This document shows, piece by piece, positions 33,372 through 39,906 of a stretch of 40,365 bases of DNA (the first letter of the stretch is position 1; every line of letters begins with the position of its first letter). The notes under the pieces are model-generated. The model had not been told where the DNA came from. It saw nothing but the letters and a program-made list of their open reading frames with translations, and ran no database searches. The translations under genes were made by a program, and so were the position numbers. This DNA comes from a virus. Location of the stretch: the IMG/VR virus record IMGVR_UViG_3300044619_001998, positions 1 through 40,365 of that record; one strand, 5' to 3'.

Positions 33372-34021
33372 TGCCTATTACCGCTGGAATGATGAGCGCT
33401 GCTAGCGGGCTAAAAAACCCAGCTAATGCTGTCGAGCTTGGATATCGTATAAATTTATGCGCTAATCCAAATTTTGAAACATCAACTTTGTACTGGAATC
33501 AAAACGGAGCTGGGGTTTCTATAGAAAAAACTTCAGAAGAATTTTTTTCTGGAACTAGCTCTTTAAAAGTTACCCTAGACACTGCTTCATTTACTGGAGC
33601 TGTTTACGGAGGTTCTAATAGAATCCCCATAACACCAAGTCAGTCTTATAGGTTTAGTCTTTACATAAAAACAGGTCCAGACAACGCAGTTGCTAGTTAC
33701 AGACTAAGAACTAGAACTTTTACCGCAGTAAGTGGGGGCAGCACTATTGCAAACCCAGCATCGACAGCTGTAGAAGTGCAGCCAGATTCAGAGTGGACTA
33801 GACTATCTTTTGCCCCTACACTTACAGATCCAGGCATTGCTGCCGTAACCCTGACAATTGATAGAACCACTACAGCACCATCTGCAGGAGATATTTTATA
33901 TATAGACAATGTATTGTTTGAAAAATCTTCTACTTTGAATGATTATTTTGATGGAAACTCCCTAGGAGCCTTTTGGGGAGGAGAAATAAACGCTAGTATT
34001 AGCGGTACGACACCTTACTAG
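33371..34021 (+). CDS. Tail-tip protein with carbohydrate-binding-module-like domain
   Basis: A 216-residue protein whose ATG overlaps the previous stop by one base. Residues about 28-190 look like a CBM4/9-type jelly-roll: NLCANPNFETSTLYW, a SIEKTSEEFFSGTSSLKVTL strand pair, YRFSLYIKT, and the closing ILYIDNVLFEKS. The ending YFDGNSLGAFW-GG is common in phage tail proteins with this fold. No catalytic residues, so binding to host glycans is the likely role, perhaps as the last structural gene of the fibre operon. The first 20 residues (ITAGMMSAASGLKNP) may be an attachment peptide. Confidence 0.75.
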   Translation: MPITAGMMSAASGLKNPANAVELGYRINLCANPNFETSTLYWNQNGAGVSIEKTSEEFFSGTSSLKVTLDTASFTGAVYGGSNRIPITPSQSYRFSLYIKTGPDNAVASYRLRTRTFTAVSGGSTIANPASTAVEVQPDSEWTRLSFAPTLTDPGIAAVTLTIDRTTTAPSAGDILYIDNVLFEKSSTLNDYFDGNSLGAFWGGEINASISGTTPY

Positions 34022-34042
34022 TTATTATATTAGGAGAGACTA

Positions 34043-34621
34043 ATGACGGAAATACCAAATTGGTTTATAAATGATGCAATAAAAAACTTTTCTTTTTATC
34101 TTCCAAGGTTTATCAATAAAGAAACAAAAATTCTTCAAATAGGTGCTTATTCAGGAGATGCTTCAGAGTGGATTAGTAAAAATATAACAAATACCCACGA
34201 AAAATCTTTTTTAGTAGATGTAGATACATGGGAAGGATCAGATGAGCCACTACATAAAAGTATGGATTGGAAATCTGTAGAAAATATATATGATGAAAAA
34301 ACTAAAGAATATAAAGAATTAGGTAAAATAAAAAAATTTAAAGGAACTAGCGACGAATTTTTTAAAACTAACGAGGAAGTATTTGATTTTATCTATATAG
34401 ACGGTGACCACACTTCTTACGGAGTTTTAAAAGATGCAATAAATTCTTACGAATGCCTGTCTATAAACGGCATTGTGGCTTTTGATGACTACAGATGGTC
34501 AGCTAATTTAGGGCCTTTAAAAGAACCTAAAGCTGCGATAGATAGTTTTTTTCATGTGTATCAAGATAGAATAGATATTATGTTTAAAGATTACCAAGCT
34601 TGGTATAGAAAGGTACGCTAG
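34043..34621 (+). CDS. SAM-dependent methyltransferase (class I, Methyltransf_24-like)
   Basis: A 192-residue protein with the Rossmann core: motif I ILQIGAYSGDASEWI (about residues 31-45), an acidic end of strand 2 (LVDVDTWEGSD), and FIYIDGDHTSYGVLKDAI followed by GIVAFDDY, the set typical of small Methyltransf_24/FkbM-type enzymes. TTAGGAGAG lies before the ATG. It lacks any target-recognition domain of DNA methylases. Lying between fibre genes and a glycosyltransferase, it could methylate sugars or proteins of the fibre; this is inferred from position. Compact but complete. Confidence 0.82.
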   Translation: MTEIPNWFINDAIKNFSFYLPRFINKETKILQIGAYSGDASEWISKNITNTHEKSFLVDVDTWEGSDEPLHKSMDWKSVENIYDEKTKEYKELGKIKKFKGTSDEFFKTNEEVFDFIYIDGDHTSYGVLKDAINSYECLSINGIVAFDDYRWSANLGPLKEPKAAIDSFFHVYQDRIDIMFKDYQAWYRKVR

Positions 34622-34648
34622 GATATGAGCGACAAAGAGGGGAAAACA

Positions 34649-35722
34649 ATGAAGGTTGCTATCTACACTATAGCTTTAAACGAACTTCAGTTTGTAGAAA
34701 AATGGTACAACTCTGCTAAAGATGCAGACTACTTACTTATTGCAGACACTGGTTCAACTGATGGGACAATAGAAAAAGCAAAAGAGCTCGGTATTAATGT
34801 TGTAGAGATTAGAGTATCTCCTTGGAGATTTGACGACGCAAGAAATGCTGCTTTAGCTGCACTTCCACTAGATATTGATATGTGTATTTCTCTTGATATG
34901 GATGAAGTAATAACTCCTAACTGGAGAGAGCCTCTTCAAAAAGCATGGGAGCAAGGAATTACTCGTCCTAGATACAAGCATGTTTGGTCTTGGAATGATG
35001 ATGGAAGTCCTGGATTAGAGTTTAGTTACGACCATATTCACTCTCGCAAAAACTATCGTTGGAAGCACCCAGTACATGAATGTTTATATGTTTATGGAAG
35101 AGATCAAATAGAAGGATGGATCGATGAAATTGAAACTCATCATCATCCAGATCCAACAAAAAGTAGGTCTCAATATCTGCCTTTGTTAGCTATGTCTGTT
35201 AAAGAAGATCCATATAACGATAGAAATGCTTTTTACTATGGAAGAGAGCTACATTTTTATGGAAAAAATGAAGAAGCAGCAAAAGAATTAAAAAGATATT
35301 TAGACCTTCCTACTGCAACTTGGGCACCAGAAAGAGCGGCAGCCATGAGATTTATTGGAAAATCTCTTCCAAGTGAATCAGATATTTGGTTTAAAAAAGC
35401 TGTAGAGCAAGCGCCTGGAAGAAGAGAAGCTTTAGTCGATCTTGCTAAGTATTACTACACAAGGCAAGAGTGGGAAAATTCTTTATATTATGCTAAAGAA
35501 GCTATAGAAATAAAAGAAAAACCTCTAGAGTATCTTTGTGAAGCAGAGGCTTGGGGAGCAGCTCCACATGATTATGCTTCTATAGCTTGCTATAGATTAG
35601 GTAAATTTAGTGAAGCTTTAGAACACGCTGAAGAAGCTTTTGCTAAAGACCCAAGCAATGAAAGATTAAAAGAAAACTACAATTGGTGTGCCAAAGCTGT
35701 TGTAGACGAAAAAACTAGTTAG
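34649..35722 (+). CDS. GT2 glycosyltransferase with C-terminal TPR-like repeats
   Basis: An ATG at 34649 preceded by GAGGGG at a good distance gives the canonical start MKVAIYTIALNE; a start at 34625 would add eight residues. The GT-A domain shows IADTGSTDGTIEKA and the metal-binding SLDMDEVITPNW (D-x-D), then the H-rich motif (KHPVHECLYVYG, ETHHHPDP) of GT2 enzymes acting on peptide or lipid substrates. The C-terminal half has TPR-like helices (RNAFYYGRELHFYGKNEEAA, ALVDLAKYYYTRQEWENSLYYA, SIACYRLGKFSEALEHAEEA). TPR-linked glycosyltransferases often modify proteins. Situated just after the fibre block, likely a fibre-modifying enzyme. Its 3' end overlaps the convergent whiB-like gene by 8 bases. 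Confidence 0.88.
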   Translation: MKVAIYTIALNELQFVEKWYNSAKDADYLLIADTGSTDGTIEKAKELGINVVEIRVSPWRFDDARNAALAALPLDIDMCISLDMDEVITPNWREPLQKAWEQGITRPRYKHVWSWNDDGSPGLEFSYDHIHSRKNYRWKHPVHECLYVYGRDQIEGWIDEIETHHHPDPTKSRSQYLPLLAMSVKEDPYNDRNAFYYGRELHFYGKNEEAAKELKRYLDLPTATWAPERAAAMRFIGKSLPSESDIWFKKAVEQAPGRREALVDLAKYYYTRQEWENSLYYAKEAIEIKEKPLEYLCEAEAWGAAPHDYASIACYRLGKFSEALEHAEEAFAKDPSNERLKENYNWCAKAVVDEKTS

Positions 35723-35733
35723 AAGGTTTTTTC
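35708..35733. terminator. Weak bidirectional hairpin between convergent genes
   Basis: Arms GAAAAAAC (35708-35715) and GTTTTTTC (35726-35733) pair perfectly around a 10-base loop and span the stop codons of the convergent glycosyltransferase and WhiB genes. T-rich sequence follows on the plus strand. The stem is nearly all A-T, so strength is doubtful. Confidence 0.3.
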
Positions 35734-36206
35734 TTCTTTTTAGTCTTTTTTATTTCTGACTTTTCTTGTTTGTAAGCTTCTACAGCATTTGCGCTAGTAC
35801 GGCTTCTCCAAGCAAAACCACATTCTGTGCAAGTAACAACCTTTGCTGTTGTCCAACGACCACCATTAGGTAGTTCTTCTATAGATGTTTCAAGCTTAGA
35901 TGGCCTAGCTGTGCAATAAGGGCAGTTTGGGAATCTACGGCGTCTTGTCTCTTCTCCGTTATAAGAAACAGATAGTGTTCTGCGAATATCAACTTCATCT
36001 TTTCCACCCCAAATTCCCCAAATTTGCCGATGCTCTAGCGCCCATTGCAAGCACTCTGATCTAACTGGACATGTAAAGCACATGTTTTTAGCTGCATATT
36101 TTTCTTTAAAGTCTTTAGAAAAGAACCAATCTAAGGCGTACCTATTAGAAGGCTTTGCACAGGTGGCTTCTGACTGCCAATTAAGATTTTCTGCTGGTTT
36201 CCACAT
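35715..36206 (-). CDS. whiB: WhiB-family protein fused to a C-terminal zinc ribbon
   Basis: A 163-residue protein. The N-terminal WhiB domain has the four iron-sulfur cysteines C16, C43, C46 and C52 in the C-x2-C-x5-C arrangement and the GIWGG turn at 64-68, followed by an RR-containing segment. WhiB proteins bind a [4Fe-4S] cluster and contact the host sigma factor. Unusually, a second Cys set follows: C95-x2-C98 and C126-x2-C129, a zinc-ribbon pattern, then a Lys-rich tail. Length is roughly double that of minimal phage WhiB. No ribosome site is visible; TAATAT lies six bases before the ATG, suggesting a leaderless transcript. Probably a regulator of host or phage transcription. Confidence 0.88.
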   Translation of the reverse strand: MWKPAENLNWQSEATCAKPSNRYALDWFFSKDFKEKYAAKNMCFTCPVRSECLQWALEHRQIWGIWGGKDEVDIRRTLSVSYNGEETRRRRFPNCPYCTARPSKLETSIEELPNGGRWTTAKVVTCTECGFAWRSRTSANAVEAYKQEKSEIKKTKKKKKPSN

Positions 36207-36266
36207 ACTACTATATTAGACTATAAACTATAAAAATATCGTCTATAACACTATATTTATTAAAAA
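36207..36266 (-). promoter_or_regulatory. Candidate leaderless promoter of the WhiB-zinc-ribbon gene
   Basis: On the minus strand TAATAT occupies 36218-36213, then six bases, then the ATG at 36206. With a usual -10 to start distance, transcription would begin at or beside the A of the ATG. The gap is extremely A+T-rich with repeated CTATA/TATAG units; no clear -35. Leaderless mRNAs are common in Actinobacteria. Confidence 0.4.
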
Positions 36267-36602
36267 TTATATTTCTATCCAAGTTGCAGGAAGGACGGAA
36301 TCTACAAACTCTCCATACTCTGTTTCACCTAATTCATCACAAACTACATAATCTTCTTCATCTTCTATTATTCCAGTCCAGCCATAATTAGGAAAGCATT
36401 TATCTATTAAGTTATATCCGTCTCCTAAAGAAATAGCTACCCCATCTCTTTGTAACGCTGAGGCTAAAGCTCTTCTTACTAAATCATTTTCTAAATCTAT
36501 ATGATCAAAGGTGTAATAGATAACTGAACAATCTACCTGAGCGTCGTACCCAGAACCTTCCCATTCTTCCCAAAGAAAGTCGCCTGGTCTAGAGTCTTTC
36601 AC
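36267..36602 (-). CDS. Hypothetical acidic protein (111 residues)
   Basis: Starts at GTG with AGGAG about 7 bases upstream, overlapping the stop of the zinc-ribbon gene, so it appears part of the same operon. Strongly acidic C-terminal half (IIEDEEDYVVCDELGETEYGEF) and an N-terminal half with aromatic residues (DFLWEEWEGSGYDAQVDCSVIYYTFDHID). A central helix VRRALASALQRDG is visible. No membrane segment or known motif. Small acidic phage proteins of early regions often interact with host enzymes, but nothing here identifies a target. Confidence 0.65.
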   Translation of the reverse strand: MKDSRPGDFLWEEWEGSGYDAQVDCSVIYYTFDHIDLENDLVRRALASALQRDGVAISLGDGYNLIDKCFPNYGWTGIIEDEEDYVVCDELGETEYGEFVDSVLPATWIEI

Positions 36603-36611
36603 TTATTACTC

Positions 36612-36905
36612 CTAATTAAAGTCTTCATCAGGATTAATATTAACTTCAAAATCAGGATCCCGCTGCTCTGAAAAATACACTTCACTGGTTAGTTTTAATT
36701 CATAAATTCCAGCTATTGTTATTGAGCCGCACATAGCGCATACCTCTACCGCACCATTGTTGACTTTGTTAGGGACCTCTACGCCCTTTAGACGCATTAA
36801 TATGCGTCCACTCTTATCCATACTCTCAGGCTCCCATTTTGCATGCTCACCCATCCAGCAAGCTTCGCAAATAGGAAAAGGATTAATAACTGGTTCAGCA
36901 GCCAT
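36612..36905 (-). CDS. Small zinc-ribbon protein of unknown function
   Basis: A 97-residue protein with two C-x2-C knuckles, C13/C16 (CEAC) and C56/C59 (CAMC), separated by a Trp/Lys-containing hairpin region (EHAKWEPESMDKSGRILMRL). The C-terminus is acidic (NINPDEDFN). This is the pattern of a small zinc ribbon that may bind nucleic acid or protein. It lies between two WhiB-like genes on the same strand. Only a weak GAAAG precedes the ATG. Not a WhiB itself: it lacks the third closely spaced Cys and the GxWGG turn. Confidence 0.65.
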   Translation of the reverse strand: MAAEPVINPFPICEACWMGEHAKWEPESMDKSGRILMRLKGVEVPNKVNNGAVEVCAMCGSITIAGIYELKLTSEVYFSEQRDPDFEVNINPDEDFN

Positions 36906-36943
36906 GTATCCAACTTTCAGTAAGTTAAGACAATATTCTACTC

Positions 36944-37234
36944 TTATGAAGCAAAGGAGATATCTTCTGTAAGTATTATATTTAGCTTACCTCGCATTTG
37001 CTTTCTTTCTTCTGGAGAGTATCCACCCCAAAAACCATGCTTTTCATTCTTTATAGCCCATTCGCCACACTCAGATATGTGGACACATTTGGAACAAATT
37101 TTCTTGGCTTCTATATATCCATTAAGTCTTTGTCCTACAACTTCTTCATCTTTATCTTCAATATAAAACAGCTCTGCGCCTATTTCAGCGCAGAGAGGTT
37201 GTTTATACATCCATGGTGGTACAAGCTCTGACAT
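36944..37234 (-). CDS. whiB: WhiB-family transcription factor (minimal form)
   Basis: A 96-residue protein from the ATG at 37234, which has GGAGGGG directly upstream; a TTG at 37246 would place the ribosome site inside the gene. Four cluster cysteines are C15, C47, C50 and C56 (C-x2-C-x5-C), followed by the GFWGG turn at 67-71 and SPEERKQMRGK, the usual basic end. Length is typical. Such proteins bind an iron-sulfur cluster and regulate transcription with the host sigma factor; some phage copies block host WhiB function. The family points to an actinobacterial host. Confidence 0.93.
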   Translation of the reverse strand: MSELVPPWMYKQPLCAEIGAELFYIEDKDEEVVGQRLNGYIEAKKICSKCVHISECGEWAIKNEKHGFWGGYSPEERKQMRGKLNIILTEDISFAS

Positions 37235-37250
37235 GTTCCCCTCCAAGAAA

Positions 37251-37601
37251 CTATTTAAGTTTTTCTGACTCTATTTTTCCTACTTCATATCCGCATCCTG
37301 CGTAGCCAGCAATATCTATCCAAGTGTCTGGTTGGAAGCCAGATCCATGAGCAAAGCGTGCCATCTTTAAACCAACCATCATCATTGCAACCTGCTCATT
37401 TGTAATCTCTTGTCCAAGAATTACAGACCAGATTTTTGCAGTTCTTGTAAAGTTTTCCTCTGGTCCGCCATAATTAGCGTTTCTATCCTGTGTAGTAATT
37501 CGAGCAGCTTCACGAAGCGCCTCTACTCGATGCGGGGTATCAGAAGTCTGTTTCATATATTCATTAACAGGGGGAACTGTGCTATTTATATTGTCAGACA
37601 T
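37251..37601 (-). CDS. DUF6378-like phage protein
   Basis: A 116-residue protein. The segment DRNANYGGPEENFTRTAKIW ... ITNEQVAMMMVGLKMARFAHG ... DTWIDIAGYAGCGYEV fits the DUF6378 family, common in phages and often near nucleotide-metabolism genes. An all-helical fold related to nucleotide pyrophosphohydrolases has been suspected for such proteins, but no activity is certain. GAGG lies 8 bases before the ATG; the start overlaps the end of the upstream ORF by 8 bases, and the WhiB gene follows after 16 bases. Confidence 0.8.
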   Translation of the reverse strand: MSDNINSTVPPVNEYMKQTSDTPHRVEALREAARITTQDRNANYGGPEENFTRTAKIWSVILGQEITNEQVAMMMVGLKMARFAHGSGFQPDTWIDIAGYAGCGYEVGKIESEKLK

Positions 37602-37806
37602 TTTTCAACCTCGCAGTCACTAAAGCGGTATATGAGTAGGTACTAGTTGTTTTTGTGTTTGGTTCTATTTCTAATTCATAGCTAACATACTTGCTAAGCT
37701 CTTCAAGATCTACTTCTATAAAATTACATAGTTCTTTTTTAGCTTTTTCTTGTATGTTTTGATAATCACTACCATCAACTCTAAACTTAAAAACTGCTGA
37801 GTTCAC
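37594..37806 (-). CDS. Hypothetical protein (70 residues)
   Basis: A GTG-start ORF whose first base overlaps the stop of the KOW-like gene (TAGTG) and whose end overlaps the next gene by 8 bases, a tight operon arrangement that supports it as real. The sequence is a helix-rich centre (NIQEKAKKELCNFIEVDLEELSKYV) between two strands (SAVFKFRVDG; YSYTALVTARLKNV), so a small alpha/beta fold. No recognisable family. Confidence 0.6.
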   Translation of the reverse strand: MNSAVFKFRVDGSDYQNIQEKAKKELCNFIEVDLEELSKYVSYELEIEPNTKTTSTYSYTALVTARLKNV

Positions 37807-38246
37807 TATGGAACTCGTTTCTCAAGCTGCTGAGGCGTGTAGTGGTAGCCCTCAAGTACAGGCTCTTTGCCATCAGTTGTTTTTACAATAATGTCTCCGT
37901 AGCGAATACTTACTACTTTGCCACGACGTCCATTATGTAGTTTACCCATGTCGCCATCAAATGCATTCCACTTGACTCTGACTTCATCAGCAACAACGAT
38001 CTGACCAGATTGCGCTGGCACCCATCGTTCATTTTTGTTTTCTGCAATGATTGCATGCCCTAAAGCTAGTTTGCCAAACAGTTCAACAATCTGACTTAGG
38101 TTTGCTTCATTCTTAACTGGGTCTGGATCCGTGTTTTTTAGATCCTCCCACTTTTCTAGTAGGGCAATAACATGATCGCCAACAACCCTTTTAGTGCGGT
38201 TGTTGGTCAATTGTTCTTTGACCCACGGCATATTTACTTTTGCCAT
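37806..38246 (-). CDS. KOW/SH3-like domain protein of unknown function
   Basis: The ATG at 38246 is preceded by AAAGGA at about 8 bases and yields 146 residues; an upstream ATG giving 220 residues would run into the glycosyltransferase gene and is rejected. The N-terminus is basic (MAKVNMPWVKEQLTNNRTKR) and helical, with a middle helical stretch (LSQIVELFGKLALGHAIIAENK). The C-terminal about 60 residues (ADEVRVKWNAFDGDMGKLHNGRRGKVVSIRYGDIIVKTTDG) look like an SH3-like barrel with a KOW-type G-R-x-G-x-V core, often nucleic-acid or ribosome/RNAP-associated. Probably an early DNA/RNA-binding protein. Confidence 0.7.
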   Translation of the reverse strand: MAKVNMPWVKEQLTNNRTKRVVGDHVIALLEKWEDLKNTDPDPVKNEANLSQIVELFGKLALGHAIIAENKNERWVPAQSGQIVVADEVRVKWNAFDGDMGKLHNGRRGKVVSIRYGDIIVKTTDGKEPVLEGYHYTPQQLEKRVP

Positions 38247-38272
38247 CTCGCTGTCCTTTCGTACAGTTTTGC

Positions 38273-39301
38273 CTAGACTAACGACAACTGGCTCTGGTTG
38301 TCCAGAGCTCTCGCTGTTTTTTCCAGAGAGTCCGCGTATGAAGGCACTGCCTCTCTGTAAAAATCTTTCTGTGCTTGAGCCATTAGCATTCTTTCCTCTG
38401 GACTCATTTCCTCTACTGTCGAAGGTAAATACGCCCATTCTGCTCCTAGCTCGGCGGTATGACGCCATTCAGTAACAACAGGAACACCTGCTACAAGTGA
38501 TTGTGAGATTGCAACAGACCACCAAGGATCTCCACCTTGATAGGTACTTATTAAAGTACCGATAGATCTTTGCATTTTTTCTTGAACTACATCTTTTTTA
38601 GTGTAATTATTGTATCTAATAGATTCAATAGGAACATTTAAATTTGCAGATACTTTTTTAGTCCACGCTGATTTAGGGTTGTCAGCGCACCAATAAGTTT
38701 TATGTACAGGGCTAACTCTGTCTTCAGAAGCATCTATTAGAACTCTATCAAAGCAAAGAGATACTATGTTTTCTTCATCTAAATTAGGAATACTATCAAC
38801 AACTGTTTTCTTAGAAAACCAAGGCATACTAGGCACATATGTTTGATCCCACTTATTATTGTGTAAGTAATCTATAAAAGAAGAAATTTGCTCTTTATTT
38901 TCTGGCTTTACTGCATTGTCGTATTGAAGTCTCTTTGAGTAAAAATCTTTATAAAAATCATCTGTCCCTGTGTAAAAATCTCTTACAGTTGTTTTAATCT
39001 TTTGTGGCTCTGGCATATCTACAATTAAACGAAGCTTCCCAATCTCCTTTGCCTTATTTGCCAAAGCAAAAGCTCCGTGTGCGTAGTGAGCTGATATGTT
39101 TGATGGAGATGCTAGCCCTACAAAAATAGCATCGTATTGATTTAAATGTTCTTTTGTGTATGTAAAGTGTGGCTTTGTAAGAACAACTTCATGTCCTAAT
39201 TCAATAAAAGCATTATGAAGAAGACCAGTAAAGGTCGGATAACGACTTATGGCGTTAAGAGATGACTGAGATGCTGTACATCCAGTTACTAATATTTTCA
39301 T
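38273..39301 (-). CDS. GT-B-like glycosyltransferase (candidate DNA-base or protein glycosyltransferase)
   Basis: From the ATG at 39301 (AAGGAAAT upstream) the protein is 342 residues; a longer TTG/ATG start would run through the terminator hairpin. It begins MKILVTGCTASQSSLN and has the N-terminal Rossmann pattern (LLHNAFIELGHEVVLTKPHF, YDAIFVGLASPS), a linker, and a C-terminal half with STYQGGDPWWSVAISQSLVAGVPVVTEW and a closing helix (YADSLEKTARAL), the donor-site layout of GT-B enzymes. General plan and length resemble T4 beta-glucosyltransferase, but identity cannot be shown by eye. Alternatives are protein or lipid glycosylation. It sits downstream of the SSB gene beyond a terminator. 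Confidence 0.7.
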   Translation of the reverse strand: MKILVTGCTASQSSLNAISRYPTFTGLLHNAFIELGHEVVLTKPHFTYTKEHLNQYDAIFVGLASPSNISAHYAHGAFALANKAKEIGKLRLIVDMPEPQKIKTTVRDFYTGTDDFYKDFYSKRLQYDNAVKPENKEQISSFIDYLHNNKWDQTYVPSMPWFSKKTVVDSIPNLDEENIVSLCFDRVLIDASEDRVSPVHKTYWCADNPKSAWTKKVSANLNVPIESIRYNNYTKKDVVQEKMQRSIGTLISTYQGGDPWWSVAISQSLVAGVPVVTEWRHTAELGAEWAYLPSTVEEMSPEERMLMAQAQKDFYREAVPSYADSLEKTARALDNQSQLSLV

Positions 39302-39326
39302 AATTTCCTTATCTTGGATTACTAAA

Positions 39327-39357
39327 TTGCTACCCAACAAAAACCGTTGGGTAGCAA
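39327..39357 (-). terminator. Rho-independent-type terminator hairpin
   Basis: TTGCTACCCAA (39327-39337) and TTGGGTAGCAA (39347-39357) form a perfect 11-bp stem with a 9-base loop. On the minus strand it is followed by TTTAG, a short T tract. It lies directly after the SSB-like gene and before the glycosyltransferase, so it should end or attenuate the Sak4-SSB transcript. Confidence 0.8.
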
Positions 39358-39372
39358 CCTAGCAAAACCAGC

Positions 39373-39906
39373 TTAGAACGGTGAGACTGGAGCTGCAGCA
39401 GGTGCTGGAGCGGCAGCAGGAGCTGGCGCTGGAGCAGGAGCTGGAGCAGATGCAACAGGTGCTGGAGCGGCTGTCTCGCCATTCATTGCAGCAACTGTCT
39501 GTGCACTTGGATAATAGTTCTTGATTTCGTTCTTCTTAGCGCCGTTATAAAGACGACTACCAATCTGTGCACGGAATCGTCGACCTAGAATTGCAGCTTC
39601 GATTTGAGCATTTGTTGGGTTGTTGTCGAAGTAGCCACGACCAATTCCCATGGCGTGGAACTTCTTAAACAAGATTCCCAGCGCTGCTGGAGAATCTGGT
39701 GAGACAACTAAGTTGTCCCATACAAGACGCTTGTTATGGGCTCCGCCCTCAACCTGCGCCTTTACTTTGAACATGGTTTTGCCAGATTGCGATGTTGTCG
39801 CAGTGGCTTCCACGACTACGAGATCGTAGTCGCCGTCTGGTAGAGGTTCGTAATTACCCGAATCACCAGCGTCTTTAATGAGGTCTGCCCAATTGCGTGA
39901 ACTCAC
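39373..39906 (-). CDS. Single-stranded DNA-binding-like protein (DUF669-type)
   Basis: A 177-residue protein starting at GTG that overlaps the stop of the upstream ATPase gene (GTGA). Residues 1-125 have the phage SSB/DUF669 pattern: an N-terminal NWADLIKDAGD, YEPLPDGDYDLVVVEA strand, GKTMFKVKAQVEGGAHNKRLVWDNLVV and a helical ILFKKFHAMGIG. The C-terminal about 35 residues are a disordered Pro/Ala tail ending PVSPF, which recalls the -PF tip by which bacterial SSBs recruit partners, although the acidic residues normally before it are missing. It should coat ssDNA during replication and recombination with the neighbouring Sak4-like protein. Confidence 0.78.
   Translation of the reverse strand: MSSRNWADLIKDAGDSGNYEPLPDGDYDLVVVEATATTSQSGKTMFKVKAQVEGGAHNKRLVWDNLVVSPDSPAALGILFKKFHAMGIGRGYFDNNPTNAQIEAAILGRRFRAQIGSRLYNGAKKNEIKNYYPSAQTVAAMNGETAAPAPVASAPAPAPAPAPAAAPAPAAAPVSPF

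Noticed and set aside
38247-38468. N-terminal extension of the KOW-like gene
   Set aside because: The extension lies mostly in the glycosyltransferase coding region in another frame and lacks a ribosome site; the ATG at 38246 has one.
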